A stretch of 64,000 bases of DNA from Arachnopeziza araneosa (GCA_003988855.1 QYAI01000040.1:62001-126000), one strand, 5' to 3'. Counted from the stretch's first letter, positions 32,670-45,126 are shown. Numbers and translations: made by a program. The notes: a model not told the origin generated them from the letters alone.

Positions 32670-34786
32670 TATGAAAGGAAATAAAGAAGAATTAAAAGAG
32701 GTCCTGTTTATCTATCGGCACATATCCAGAAGTTGAAGGCACACTGCACTCCACGGCAATGCTGGAGTTGACGGTTGCTGAAGAATATCGAGGAGTGAAA
32801 CTGAACTGAACCCGTTTTCGCCGGATAGCTGACTAATCTGCAGATGGGCGATCAATGCGGGTGGTGGAGTTGGGGACTTGGGAGGTTTCAGGGAAGAAAA
32901 AAGAATTGTCTGACGACTGTCCTTTATGAGCGAGGAGTTGTGCCTTCGAGTGCGGTGTTTGATGCAGAATGCGGAAATGTTGAAAGGAGGAGAGAGAGGG
33001 AGAGGAAGAGGGAGAGGGAGAGAGAGAGAAGGAATTTGGAATGTCAACAATCATCGCAGCTGGAATCATCCATCCTTCACCAAGCTCCGGAGCTGGCAGA
33101 TCCCGACTTCACTCTTCAGACGACCTGGCGTCTCATAAGCAGCAGCAGCACCAGCTCTATTCTCAGGAGACCAAACAAAACATTGACCGAATACGATTGC
33201 GTCCCTTGAACGGGCGACAAAAATCTACGAAAGGGCTGCGCACACTACGAGTCGACGAAAAGCGCCGTTTTCGCTTCCAATCGCCAGCCGCCCTTCTGTT
33301 CAGCATTCCAAATCGCATCAACAATCGACGTCGTCACCGCTCAGCACATTGCACGCCGTGACTCGACTTCTCTCTTGCACTGCCTCGATCGCAGATGCGA
33401 ATGCGCTCGTTCATCCTTTGTCCGAACTCGATGCGACGGAATAATGGCGGCCGGCGTCTGGTGAGAATTCGCCTCCCTCTGGACCAGCAGCAGCAGCAGC
33501 AGCAGCAGCAGTCGTCTCGGTGTTTTGCTTCTCCTTCACGTCTGGGGTTTTGGCGTGCCTTCAATGCCTTTAACGTGTGTTTGGCAGGATTTCCGGCAGT
33601 TGCAAGCCCCTAGCTATGCCATTTACACGCTTCAGTGCGCCCAAGACCGTCCTCGACCAGAGCCAATCAGCGTCGAAACGGCTGCTGAATCATCCGCCGC
33701 TCATTGGGAGCTTGTTCTACTTGTTTTGGCGGCATCAATGTCTCCAGCTCAGATACCACAGTCATCAAACTCGCCACTTCATGTTCCCCTATTCCCTTTG
33801 CATCCGGACGTTTCCACGCCTTATGCCTCCGCCAACCCCCCGCTCTGCTTGGTGTCACTCCCTGGTTCGAATCCAATACCGACGACTCCGGCTTGCCGCA
33901 GCACAATCCACGGGCCATTCGGATGCCTCTTCAGGATACTCCCACACAAGCTTCTCTCAATCTAACAACATCATGGATCTGGAGAGTGCTTCCGAAAGTA
34001 CCGACGGCCAGCCGCACCATACCAGAAACGTCCATGCCGGAAGCAGCGACGTGACGTTAAGTCGTGCAACGCAACGTCGAGGCTGAGAAACGGGTCTATG
34101 CATCTATCCAGCCTAAATGTTTCGTCTCTTCGCCGTACTCGCTCCTATTATTGCTGACTTCAAGGATGTCGGCGCGTGAATATTGTCTTTAGGGCTCCAT
34201 GCACGTGTGTTGTTCATCGTGATCCTTTTCAAGTACCGAAGTGCTTTTTCCACAAATTACATCTGCTTTTGCCAAGTTATCTTGTTTGTGCCTTCAATCA
34301 TCTACTTATTTCGAAACACCTGACGTCTATGCCCGACCTCTCTCCCTCCCTTTGTCCTCAAACGTTGAACGAGAATTTCGTGCACCCTCTCTCTCGCATC
34401 AGAACATTTAGAACTAGCAATGTATCATAAATAATCTGTAAAACCGAATCCTATTCTACTCGCAATCTCGATTCAGAAGGTTTCATTCTGTCGACGGTTT
34501 GCGAGGTCAATCAATACCTTTATCCACGTTAGAACTTTTCGCTGCATACAGCCCGCTTTTAGCCTGACCTCCCCCGTCATGCTTGATTGAACAGCAAGAA
34601 ACATGGTTACATTAAATCAATACATGTGTTTTCTCGGTTTAAAGGTACTGTAAGAACTCTGCTACTTTCTTCTTGTTCCTGGTTGAATCTGTTCGTCGAT
34701 GCTTGAATCGAAGCCTTCGACGAGACGGAAACCAAATGCCAACTTATCATGCTCAATTCGTCCGGAAATTTCAAAGCATCGTTTCT
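32670..34786. other. Intergenic region with CAG repeat and doubtful frames
   Basis: About 2.1 kb upstream of two divergent genes. A GA-rich tract lies at 32985-33030 and a nine-unit CAG repeat at 33485-33511. The longest frame (33577-34086, plus strand) ends in a plausible polar stretch (MDLESASESTDGQPHHTRN) but overlaps equally long frames in other phases, and nothing in it is recognised. It could be transcribed leader sequence or an unrecognised small gene. Confidence 0.4.
33485..33511 (+). repeat. CAG trinucleotide repeat, nine units
   Basis: Nine uninterrupted CAG triplets. In one forward frame they would encode nine glutamines inside a 72-codon open frame (33395-33613), but no gene is confirmed there, so the repeat may be untranslated. 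Confidence 0.9.
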
Positions 34787-35424
34787 ATGGCGAGGACGCA
34801 TCGTCCCGCTAGCCTGCCGTGGGTACAGTTGATCTTAAGGGTAGTGGCTCTTATTGTTAGTTATGCTGCCTTTGTTGTAGCCATCTATGTCACTGCGGCT
34901 ATCCATCGAGTTTGGTATATGGTAATCATATCAGTATGGTTCTCTTACCTCAGTCTAGTTCACTACTTACTTAGCTGTGCTGATAGTCCATCATCACTGT
35001 CGCCATAGACACGGCAGAGATATGCGGTCTAACTTCCCTAAACGATCCGGAATATCCTGTTCCTCGTCTTCATCCGTTGCTCCTCATCTGGTTGGATTTC
35101 ATCGGCATCGGCGTACTTGGTTGGAGTTTCTTCTGGCTGTTTCTGGATAGCTGGAACAATGCGGCTCTCAAACCACCACGACCTTATGACGCCCATCCTT
35201 GGGACAGAGTTGAGATGTGGCTTACTGTGGCAATAGGGTATGTTGGCTTAAAGCGACGAGAAGATAATTTTACTGACCGCCATAGGGCTTTCCATGTTGC
35301 CCTGTTAGTTTTTGATTATGTTGATTTTTGCCGTCGAAGGAGATCAGCCCAGCGACATAGAGAAGCACGGAGGTTAAGGACGGCCAGGAACCGGAACAAC
35401 TCGGGTTCGGTGGATTGGGGATGA
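34787..35424 (+). CDS. Small multi-spanning membrane protein, unknown function
   Basis: Exons are 34787-34933, 34987-35237 and 35286-35424; 178 residues. Two clear hydrophobic segments are visible: LILRVVALIVSYAAFVVAIY and LIWLDFIGIGVLGWSFFWLF; further ones may lie around the splice sites (YMVIISSIITVAI and VEMWLTVAIGAFHVALLVF). The C-terminus is very Arg-rich (CRRRRSAQRHREARRLR), likely cytosolic. The second intron is 48 bases and open in frame, so retention is possible; its TTACTGAC branch site argues for removal. The start at 34787 (MARTHRPASLPW) places the first membrane helix near the N-terminus; in-frame ATGs up to 34673 are alternatives. I do not recognise the family. Confidence 0.62.
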
Positions 35425-36112
35425 AGCGCAATAAGGAGGATCAAATATATACTGGAATCCGACTCAACAGTCACATGCTCTTCGACCTATTAAGGATACA
35501 AGAGGAGATATATCATGTCAAGAGATGCGGATTGGATCTTACTACAGCTATTGGTGGACAAAATAGCAATCAGCTCGGCAAAGTACATGACCAAGCTATA
35601 AAGTAATACACGCTTTCTCGTCACCACCAAACCATCATCGACGCGAATACCTGTGTTGTCCTCTGTACCTTTTCGCTAGCCCTAGGTGGCTAAAATAGTA
35701 CGAGTATCATCTTATGGACTCAAGAGTGTAATGCAAACCGTAAGTAGAAATTTATTCAATCTGTCATTTCATGGGTGTGTTTTCGTCACAAAGATGTTTA
35801 GCACTTCCGGGTCAGTGTAAATAGTCTTGTCACCTCTTAACGCTACCTTACCTATCCGCGATGAGAAAGTGGGAAAACCCACGTCTAACGTATCAGCAAC
35901 GATAAACTCTGTTAAACGACTCAGTAGACCGTACACATCCATATATCTTCTGAGCTGAGTTTGCGCCATCTGTTTAGCAGGTACACTAGCCTCAAAGCGC
36001 TGCCCAATTTAACTCCTCAATCACATGGCGACACCATTTCAAAATATCCACCTAACCCTTAAGCAATGCACAACAATTTCTCTTAATTCTTCATTCAGTG
36101 GAAGTCTTAATC
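35425..36112. other. AT-rich intergenic region
   Basis: About 690 bases with no frame of coding quality on either strand. It should include the 3' end of the small membrane protein gene and the promoter of the next one. Confidence 0.4.
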
Positions 36113-37093
36113 ATGAGAGCTATGACTGTGCTCTCATGCACTAGCCTCGTATCAATCTTAGCCTCTATCCCTACCGTATCAGGATACCCATCTTCCAGCG
36201 ATGAGGCTGGCTCATGCCACATAATAGGAGATGCTGACGTCTACAGTACCGTACTACATATCGCTACAATCGTTATCAAAGATTTCTGACCGTTCGAAGG
36301 CATCGGTATCCGTCTTGGTTACTACTTTCAGTACATAGCAGCTGTTCTCTGCATAGTGACGAACCGACTGGATGAGCTCCATAGCGCCCGGACTGGATTC
36401 AACGCCTTTAGCACTGCGCTTTTGATCAATCTTTATCGGAATGCGCATCAAACTCTACCCGTGGAGTGGTATCTGGTGTTCCCTCTTACCATAATACTCC
36501 CGACAACGGCCACCCTGATGCCCGATCCAAAGACTTTGAGGAACAGCTTCTTTCCACTTCTCATTCAATACTTCCTCTATGGGACCTCCCTGTGGCCTAC
36601 TGTATGGCTATTCTACAAAGGCATTGATATTGGTGCGAAACACGGATGTGACCTTAAAGTATTCTTCTTTGGTGATTTACATCTCTACCGCAAAACCTGG
36701 CGGACCACGGCCAAAGTCTTCTCCATTTTAATTTCAGTGACGTTTATGGCAAGCCTAACAGTATTACTGTTATGCACTGCGGGCCTTTACTTCCTTCAAC
36801 ACAATATTAGGATATACCAACTAATTCCTCTAATCATTGGCTCCTACGTCCTCTTGACTGCCATCGTGGCCAGTTTACAAGATCTCCTTCTCTTTTACCA
36901 CATCAAAAAGAGAGCACAGGTCCTGCTCAGCAAGCTCAGGACGCTGAATTACAAGATCTTTCGAGAAATTCTACAGACAGGAATCGAGCCATCTAGCAGC
37001 CCACGCCTTGACAGGAGATCAAGATCGCAGAAGCCATATTACCTCAGCATTATTAAACTCGCGGACGGTGCATATGTTATATCGACCAGATGA
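36113..37093 (+). CDS. Multi-spanning membrane protein, fungal family of unknown role
   Basis: Exons are 36113-36245 and 36300-37093; 308 residues. The N-terminus resembles a cleavable signal peptide (MTVLSCTSLVSILASIPTVSG), followed by a short lumenal segment with one Cys and the stretch GDADVYSIGIRLGYYFQYIA, which is rebuilt only by removing the 54-base intron. At least five more hydrophobic segments follow (for example VEWYLVFPLTIILPTTATLM, ILISVTFMASLTVLLLCTAG, LIPLIIGSYVLLTAIVASL). The phrase D.YSIGIRLGYY recurs in my memory of uncharacterised fungal integral membrane proteins; no function is known to me. The C-terminal 60 residues are basic. The gene sits in a gene-poor AT-rich stretch and is followed by a degenerate duplication. 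The C-terminus might extend through another intron. Confidence 0.65.
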
Positions 37094-37253
37094 TTCTTCT
37101 CTTCTTCGAAATAAAGCTAGATTTATTACCTTTCGCTCATTTTTCAACACGACAAAGACCGACAGAGACAGCTATTTTTATATCGAAGCAGATTCTCGGG
37201 TTTGGTTCAATTAGGCCTTACTCGAGGCGACTTTTCGTATTCAGATCGAGGAG

Positions 37254-37587
37254 ATTCATGTCGTATTCTTCCCAACTCACCTCGTTTCAAAGACAGCTGT
37301 CCCGCACAAATACTTTACGAGTCGCGGAGCTAGGGTTTATCATTTTTGTGCTTCTTTATATCTCAGAGGAGACGTTCAATCTCTTGATAAGAGTACATTG
37401 GAGGATCTAGAACTGGCGACATTCATGTCAATTTTTTCTCGATATACTTCACTTCAGAGAAAACGGTCCTGCACAGACACGCTACGGTTTACGGAGCTAG
37501 AGCTCATTACTATTGCGCTTCTTTATATCTCATAACAGGAATCCAATCTCTTGAAAAGGGCGTGTTGGAGAATCTAGAGCTGCAGGA
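37254..37587. repeat. Degenerate tandem duplication, about 167-base unit
   Basis: Two adjacent copies, 37254-37420 and 37421-37587. Both start with attcatgtc. They share, in the same order, a segment around cgcacaaatac/tgcacagacac, then gcggagctag/acggagctag, then cttctttatatctca, then aatctcttga, then ttggag.atctagagct-like ends. In conceptual translation each copy gives a TLR..EL...ALLYIS-like string, but in different frames and with stops in the second. It looks like a duplicated 3' gene segment that has since decayed. Confidence 0.75.
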
Positions 37588-40500
37588 TTTCTAGTAGGCA
37601 ACTCAGAAATAATATAAACCGTCTAGCATTAATCAAGTCATTATCTGATAAAACTCTGTCAAAATATATCCCATAATATTTATTTGACGAGGCTCCCCAC
37701 AGCAGGATAAGTGCTGCTACAATGGGAACATATAAAACGCCCAGTACTTTGCTGTTCCTTACCAGTGGCATTGGTTGATCCGATGTGATTGATATTATCG
37801 ACTTGAAGAACAAACCAGGAAATTTTCAACTAATGATATATATCTTCGCTCAATTTTCTTTCTAACACGACAAGTATTTCAAAGACTATTTACCAGCAGA
37901 TCTACAAGCACATCCTTAGTCATCTTCCTTGCACGCTTTCTCTTGCTCTGGTATCATAGTGCTCTAAAACCTGAAAGTGTTTCTTCCTGCTGACTTTTCT
38001 CTCTCTCAGACACGAAATGCATAGATGCATCTGAGTTACTCCTCGTAACCCGAAATTTGGATATTGGAAAATTACCAGATCCTTATTTATTGCTTAACTC
38101 GACGCGATTCCCGGCACGGCACAGCGCCCTAGAACATGGTTTAAGTCGGGGGTTATGTGAGCTTCATGGGACCGGAGACGTTGCAGACGATGTTACTAGG
38201 AAGAGTGCTCTGGACTACTTTTCTAGTCATTATCTGTATGCTATACAGCAAACGCGGCAGTCACAATCCACAATTGATACTTCTCTCTACAGATCAAGTC
38301 CTCCGTTGAGATATCATGACTCGTACAAACACCTCGAACACAAAATTTGGAAAGAAAAACAGAAGGTACGTCTAAGGAGTTCTTATCTTGATGGAAGCAA
38401 CAAGGTTGAATATGTGAATGACTAAAGCAGAGAGGAACTTTAATAAAAAATTTGGGATGGAAAGAAAACCCTCCACCAGGTTTCTTCTCCAAATACCCGC
38501 TCTCACGCTCCTCATCTCCCATTCAGCGAGGGAATCATTGCCTGGAACCTCTCAGATCAGAAGAGGCCTTGTCTTCCACATAGAATTATTCTCTGTAAGT
38601 CAAAATATTGCTTTTGCATTCCTAAATGTAAAGTCTTTTCAACTGAGAATTAGACTATCATGAATTAGAGGGACTCCATTAAGAACCGACTCGCCTCAGA
38701 ACTTCTCTCTCGTTATTTAGCGTGTTTATTATTCTAAGCTCTCCCTCAAGTCAAAATTAAAACCAAACATGCCTCCTCTGATACACCAAGGCCGGACTGT
38801 TTTTTCCCTCAAGAAGAAGAGCTGTTGGTCTATCGTGCTTTGGCCTTCTACAGATGCAACCCGCTTGTTATTGGAGAAGGATCCGGCATCCTCGCAGTAA
38901 AAGCTTCGATTTTGACACTGAAATCCGTCAAAAACAATATCCAGACAATCTCATTTACCGCCTTGGTTAGATTGTATGGAGTATAAACCGGCTCAAGAAT
39001 CTCTGGAAGCTCAATTATCAGTTTCCATGGAAAATTTAGTGTATACTCAGCTTTCTTTGACCTTGATATGAGCCCTTTTTTCACAGTCGAGTCCTCCCAG
39101 GGAAGATGGCACATGGTTGATTTGAGGCAAACTCAGCGGAATGGGTTACCTCTTTGAACAGCCAAACTCACAAGATTCTCTCTCGTGTTCTTTGTTAATC
39201 ATCCGTTGGAGAAAGACAATAAGATGGCGTTGAAAAGGAGCAGTAGGAAATATGAATCGTGATGGAGCCTTTTCTTGAATTGTGGGTTTCGGCTTTCTGG
39301 AGGTGAGGTACAATATGAAGCTGGCAACAGGTCAGGCTTTGTGGTATCAAGCGGACCCAGTTTCACAGAGAAAGGTGACTTGGACGATAAGTTATGTATC
39401 CTTCAAGGTGAAAAATAAACCTGACTTCAGACAGGTGGAAATAATTAGCGTGCCGAGTTTATCGGATCTAGAAGGAGTCCACCATTGAGTCTTCTCTGAG
39501 CTTCTAGCAATCCACATCCAATCCCAAATGAGCAGACAAATATATTCATCCTCCGAGATAGACCCTTTTCAACTAGGGAAGATTGTGTAAACCGAGCTTT
39601 ATTCTCGGCTCTTCTATTTTCTTTTTAATCTACATGATTTCTTAATATTTATAAGGCTCTCATCACTCTAACTTTGAGAAACGACTTGGAGTAGACTATC
39701 CTTGACTGATCTAATCATATCAGCACCTGCATCATAGCTACGCAACTCTAAATCGCCCGCCTTGAATTTCGTGTAGTATAAACAAGAGTCCCTCCAATAC
39801 TCTCGGCTATCTGTTTCAACAAACACGCACAAACACTCGCAAAGAGCAGCGCCAAACAAAACTTAACCTCTCTATTATACCCACCGCTCCCCACGAAACA
39901 AAACTTAACTTTCCCATTATAGGCACCCCTCGGGTCTCCACCTCAAACCGAAGCCCCAACCGCGACCCCCCCAAAGGGAACAGCGCCCGCATCAACAATG
40001 CTCCACCTCGCCCCGTCGCAACCGCTCAATCACCTGCATGACACCCCGTCCATCACCGCCGCCGTGTCAGTCAGAGACCCGGTCCAGGACGCGTCGCCGT
40101 TGGATGTTCCGAGGCAATGGATGAACCCGACCTGGAGATGTGGCGAGGGGATCGATCCCCTTCGCTGCTCGTGCCACGTCCTGCGTTTCTTGGGTGTGAC
40201 CCGTGGGTGGTGATGCGAGAGGCTGGGGAGCGAGAAGCGAGCAGGTCAGGGGCGCTGGGCAAAAAGCCGGATGGCGTGAAGCGAGCGATGGTTTATGCTG
40301 AGAGGTCGCGAAGGAGGTGTTCATGCCCCTGCGTTTTGAACCTGGTGAATGAATACTTGGCTGGATCAAGATGCATCTTGCGCGAATGGACGGCTCGAGC
40401 TCAGCGTGACAATGACAAACCCGTTGCGAATATATTTAGTCATTCAGCCCTATGCCTTGGATTGGCGCGTGAGCCAAGCTCTGTCCCGGCTTTAATGACA

Positions 40501-40771
40501 TTAAGCTTATTCCAATCTCATGCTACCACCAGTTCTATTACAAACCCTTACCCTAAGTCCCAAGATTCGACACTGCCTCCAAGTTGATCCCATGTCTTGT
40601 CGTTCGTCTTGCCGATAGGTCCGCTCGGAGGAGCTCCTGGAGCAGTCGGAGCTTTCTACCTATCTGATCCCACTGCTCGCCTATATCCGACGTCTTCCTT
40701 CAAGCCACTATCACTATCTCCAACAGCTGCTTTTCCCTCTCCCCACTCTCCGACCTTTTTCTTTTTCCCTC
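37588..40771. other. AT-rich region without supported genes
   Basis: About 3.2 kb. A 122-codon plus-strand frame (38057-38425; contains SALEHGLSRGLCELHGTGDV) and an 88-codon minus-strand frame (38848-39114) have mildly protein-like composition but no recognised family and no convincing start or splice context. They may be relics. GC content rises sharply from about 39950, where overlapping frames on both strands appear. Confidence 0.4.
39852..39928. repeat. Short imperfect direct repeat, about 43-base period
   Basis: Two copies share aaacaaaacttaac, then a pyrimidine-rich link, then attata and cacc, spaced about 43 bases apart. The repeat lies just before the GC-rich transition near 39950. 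Nothing indicates a function. Confidence 0.6.
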
Positions 40772-43440
40772 TCAACGTCTGCCTACATCCTTCAAAGTGC
40801 CAAGCATCTTCTGCTCAGGGAATTTGGCGACTTTGCCGCTGTCCCTTACATCCTGCCGAAGTAGAGAAGCCTGAGATGGTGCATAAAAGTCCTCGTCATC
40901 TGGTATGGGAACCGGAGGAGTACATTGTAGTTCTCCCTCAAAATCATCCTCAGCGTCGTTGTCTACCATGTGGATCCCTCCCGAGTCAGAGTCGCTGTCG
41001 TAAGAGGAATGAAGACCTCGTTGTTGGGGGTGGGTAAAGTTGTGGGGTGTAGGATGTAGTTGAGGCTCCGTGTGAAAGTGAGGCGAGAGTTGTGGTCGTA
41101 TTAGAGGTTGGTTGCTTGAAGACGAGGCGCTGATTGTTATGCTTGAGAAACCTTGGGTCAGTTCGGCGAGGCCTTGATTTTGAAGCGGTGAGCTCTGAGT
41201 TCGAGTGGGCTTGGGACTAAGATTCAAGCCTGCCATGCTAGGAATGAGACCGGAAGTTTCTTCTTCTTGACGGCGAGTGTCAGGCAGCATTGGCTGATCT
41301 ATCAACTGCAGAAGGTCCATCTGTGCACTTTCGAATCCTTTCGCTTTAGTATTGATGTTTGATTTTGAGGATTCAGACTCGGAATCCACGAGACTAATCT
41401 CTGTCACATCACCTTCGATAACCTCATTCTCGACTTTGATACCCTCTAAAAATCCAGCCCTTTTGAGGATTTTCCCCACCAGATCTGGATATCTTAGATG
41501 TCCACTAACTTCCTTAGTCAGATCCATATTCCCTACCTCTTCTACCTCTTTTATCTCTTGTAAGCCAGCGACTCCATACTATCCCACAAATTAGTATATG
41601 GCTCTTCTAATTGCTAGAGGAGACGAGGAGCTGGAGAGCTAAGCCATTCAAAAAAAGTTATCAGGAACAGGCAGTAGCGTTCTCGATACGACCCTTCAGC
41701 CCCAAAGCTCCAGGACATGATGAAAATTGAAAATCAGCCTACCTGCATAGATGTAGCTCGATATAGAAATGCTAGGATGTAATCATTCTCGGAGTACACG
41801 TTCAACATTTTGCCTGATACCACGGAGCGCATTGCACGCCAGTTTGTGTCTGCAGAAGGAATGGGAGAGCCAATGAAGACAACATTCTCAACCAGACCAA
41901 ATGCTTGGCGGTCAGCGAGCGATTTAAGGCATGAATAGATCACTCTCGCGCCGAGGGAGTAACCAACGAGTGTTACCGGGCGTTCGCCTTGTGCTTTATT
42001 GATAAGTGCATCGGCAAGAACCTCCCCTGCTTTCTCGGAGCGATTCCGTGCCACTGCAAAAGGATTGTCGACGCTTGTAGCCATTTTGAGGAGGTAGACT
42101 GGCCAGAGAGCTGACCAGAGCGTGGCTAATACCGTGCGTTTCAAAATTTCTAGCTTGATGAAAGACCATGTATAGCTTGATACCATGTTTTTTAGACTGG
42201 TTCCAAGCGCAATCAGAGCTTCCATCTCATAGCGGAGGGCAAAGACCTCGCTGTCTTCACCTCCAATGACCCTCCAAGGCTTAACGACATCCTCTTTCTC
42301 GTTCAACCAACCATTGATACCAATTGTGACGCGTAGTCTCCGCCCTTCAGTTTCAGTGTCTTCTTTAGTGCCAAATTCTCCCCATTCTCCTGCGACGGGA
42401 AGGAATTTGAAGTCTTCAACTTCCTTTGCGTAGGCATCCACCATATCCCCCGTCATTTTCGCACCATAAGCTCCAAACAGACTTCCGATCAACGCCCCAT
42501 TCATGGCAAATATGCCGAGGAAGCTGGCAACACCACCTAGGCCGACAGTTCCCATGAGGCCCCCTATAGCACCCGCTACAATTGGTGTAGCTAGACCACC
42601 GGTAACACCAATGACAGCAGCCCCAGCCAAAGAAGCAAGTCCAACTTTCCATCTCCGAGCTGACGCATTTTCGGCCTGGCGTTTTTGGGTCTCGGCATCT
42701 GCAGTCAGTGCTTTGGATGCGAGCAGAAGAGTGCGAGCAATCTCAGTCTCTTCTCTGGTGAGAATTGAGAGCGGGAGTGAAAGGGAGGATGTCAGATAAC
42801 AGAGAAGAACGCGGGAGTGAGCTGAATAATGCCCTAAACTTAGCAGGAGAAGTACTACGCTACTGACTATATAGATGCGATCCTGGATTGAAATGGTGGT
42901 GAGGCGTGTTGGAATGGGAGGATAGAGTGTTTGTAGGACAGAGATGGACTTGTTCTCGAGGTATTCCTTGGCTTCAATCTCGGCTTCAAGGACAGGGTCT
43001 TTGACGTCAGTTTCCGATGACTTGCTATAAGGTGGTGGTGCGGTCTGTCTTGCTGCTTGCCATTCTCTCCGTCGTTGCTCTGAGCGCGGGTCTTCAGAGC
43101 CTTCGCAAGTTTTCCGAAGCTCGCCCTGAACCTCACGTGCCCAATTGTTAAAGTACAATAGAGCTTGCTTCTTGAGTTGTTGAAGTTTCTTAGTAGAAAG
43201 CGATCTCTCGAGCCTGGCTTCTAATCGTTGTTGTCGTGCTTCCTCATCAGGTTCAGTCGTCTGGTCATTTGTACGGTCTATGAAAAGTGGTGCTTCCCCT
43301 GTGTATGTGGTTTCAAACGACAACTCAATTCTCGAACGCATGTAAGAGATGATGCTGTTGATGAGAATTGTGAGAGCCTTTCGACGTGCCGGATTGAGCA
43401 ATAGTTTGAGGTCTTTAGGGTCAGACGAAGTCGGTGCCAT
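40772..43440 (-). CDS. DUF726 family alpha/beta-hydrolase membrane protein
   Basis: Exons are 41743-43440 and 40772-41578; 834 residues. The 164-base intron has an ACTAAT branch site, and removing it restores SMQYGVAGLQEIKEVEEVGN. The family (yeast Mil1/YFL034W, human TMCO4) carries an alpha/beta-hydrolase fold. Here the nucleophile elbow is GYSLG in LVGYSLGARVIYSCLKSLA near residue 490, followed by VVFIGSPIP. Before it are a hydrophobic stretch (YIVSSVVLLLLSLGHYSA) and a Gly/Ala-rich membrane region (about 280-345) with GGLATPIVAGAIGGLMGTVG. The typical C-terminal signature GHLRYPDLVGKILKRAG is in exon 2. The last 210 residues are a Ser/Pro/Asp-rich tail without known domain, longer than the core family needs. 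Likely a membrane-associated lipase-like enzyme; the substrate is unknown. Confidence 0.9.
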
Positions 43441-44052
43441 TGTGACTTGATAATCAATGAAATAGTGAAGTCGATGAAGAGGGATTAGAGCATTGACTAA
43501 TGACAGAAAAGGCGATTATCGAGAAGAAAGATGCTGTGAAGATAGAGTCGGCGCCAGCGTCCCCGTTGCGGGAGCTGACTGCAATATATCGGACCTGATG
43601 CTGGAGCCTAATTCTATACGAAAGGAACGAGGCAGGACCAAGTACATGTAATGTGACTGGCGTCTTCCCTCTGAACATACGAAGGATATTGGTTGTTCTC
43701 TAGCGATCTAGCTCCTTGGCTATGCGCTGCCTCATATCTTCATGTTCAGCCCAAAGGCGAATTTACGTCGGGGGCAACCAGTCACCTGACTTATAACTTC
43801 AGAGGATGGAGGTATCTAGGGGTTTTGCGCGCATGTAACGACTGTAGCCTATCCAAGTCCTATGAATTTGTGTCTTGTGAAGTGTAACCTCACAGGGCAG
43901 TAGATGAGCTCAGTACAGTGACAAATATACCATCACGTGACCGAACGCATCTGGTGGTTTCGCCTGCAGTCTGGTTTCACGTTTGAGTCGGGAGCTTGAG
44001 TTTGGATATCTGGATCGAGTCCACCGCGTTTCTAGGATCGCGGATAATCCTT
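43441..44052. other. Intergenic region between the DUF726 gene and tubulin cofactor B
   Basis: 612 bases upstream of the DUF726 gene and downstream of the tubulin cofactor gene. Only short frames are present. No gene is supported. Confidence 0.45.
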
Positions 44053-45126
44053 TCATATCTCTTCCATGTCCTCCAAGTCGTCAAGGACCGGCCAATTTCC
44101 GACTTCAACCCTCTCCGGTCTCACAAAGATTCCAAATTTTGGATCACCTTCCTTTCCCCAGTATCTCTTCCCGCCTATGCTTCCATTGTTCTTTCCAACG
44201 GGTTCGTCAAGTTTCACTCCAATCCAGTGGCCCAGGCCCCCTGGGATTTCCTCAACATCACCAACGTACATCACTTGTCCGCGTTTGGCATCTTCTCCTC
44301 CTACCCGACACCTCTTTCCCACTTCGATACCTCGATTCCTGATCTCGGTTTCCAAAGTCTGGATTTTGGCCTGTTCTAGAGAAGGAGCGTTAGGGTTGAA
44401 ACGACCAAGTTTCTGTGCTTTTTTCCATGCTAGAACACTATCTGTCTTCTGCTCGTACTCTTCCGGCGGCATCTCGTACTTAGCCACCAGCGACACATCG
44501 TTATAGTTTGACCTCATGCCTGGTGGGCGAGTATCAGCTACCTGTTCAGTGGAAGTCGTTAGTTTAGAGACCAGTATCATGAAAGCCCGAAGAAGCAATT
44601 TTTCAGTCCAAAGAAGTCAAGGACTAGCCGACGAAAGAACGCTGTCACAATTGACTGTTTAAGAATTTATAATGCAATGCTTGTCATCGCATCTTGAGAG
44701 CAAATAAGTATCCGGCGGCAAGAAAACAAAAAGGTCAAAACGAGATGGTCCAAGAAACAAACGGACGGGCTCGGGGGAAAAGGCTTCTGCAGGATAAACG
44801 TGTTTTTGGAAACAGAACGCACTCGTTACAAAATCTCGCAACGGGACATTCTAAGAGATCGAGTTGAAACTCACGTGGATCTCTGCATAAGGCGCCAACG
44901 GAAAAGTCTCGAGGCGAGTATTCTCTTCATCTATGGCCTCAAGCGCCACGGACTGGTGGCTTCCGAGCTTCAAGGTGAGCTTCTGCGACAAAGGTGGAAT
45001 GCCAGTCACTGGCTCCAGCTTCGCTTTGAGGTGGCCAATGGTCCATGACGGAGTGACACGTCGTTCAGAGGAGCTGTTGTCCGAAGTGATCTGGAGGGGT
45101 ATGTCCCCTGCTGTTTGCATGCTCAT
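44053..45126 (-). CDS. ALF1: Tubulin-folding cofactor B (Alf1-like)
   Basis: Binds alpha-tubulin during folding and acts with cofactor E. Exons are 44875-45126 and 44053-44541; 246 residues. The N-terminal ubiquitin-like domain (about 5-85) contains PLQITSDNSSSERRVTPSWT and GHLKAKLEPVTGIPP. The linker keeps the family motif VADTRPPG at the splice junction and YEMPPEEYEQKTDSVLAWKK. The C-terminal CAP-Gly domain (about 160-230) shows GKRCRVGGEDAKRGQVMYVG, GHWIGVKLDEPVGKNNGSIGG, KRYWGKEGDPKFGIFVRPE. It ends DLEDMEEI, the acidic tail that mimics the tubulin C-terminus in this family. The intron (333 bases) is long for this window. The ATG at 45126 is chosen because it starts the ubiquitin-like domain directly. 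Confidence 0.94.

Noticed and set aside
33861..33875. GGTTCGAATCC, resembling a tRNA T-loop
   Set aside because: The flanking stems do not pair (CCTGG against CCAAT) and no cloverleaf or acceptor stem could be drawn around it.
33577..34086. 169-codon plus-strand frame as a gene
   Set aside because: Two other phases are open over the same bases; only the last 40 codons look protein-like. Left as unsupported.
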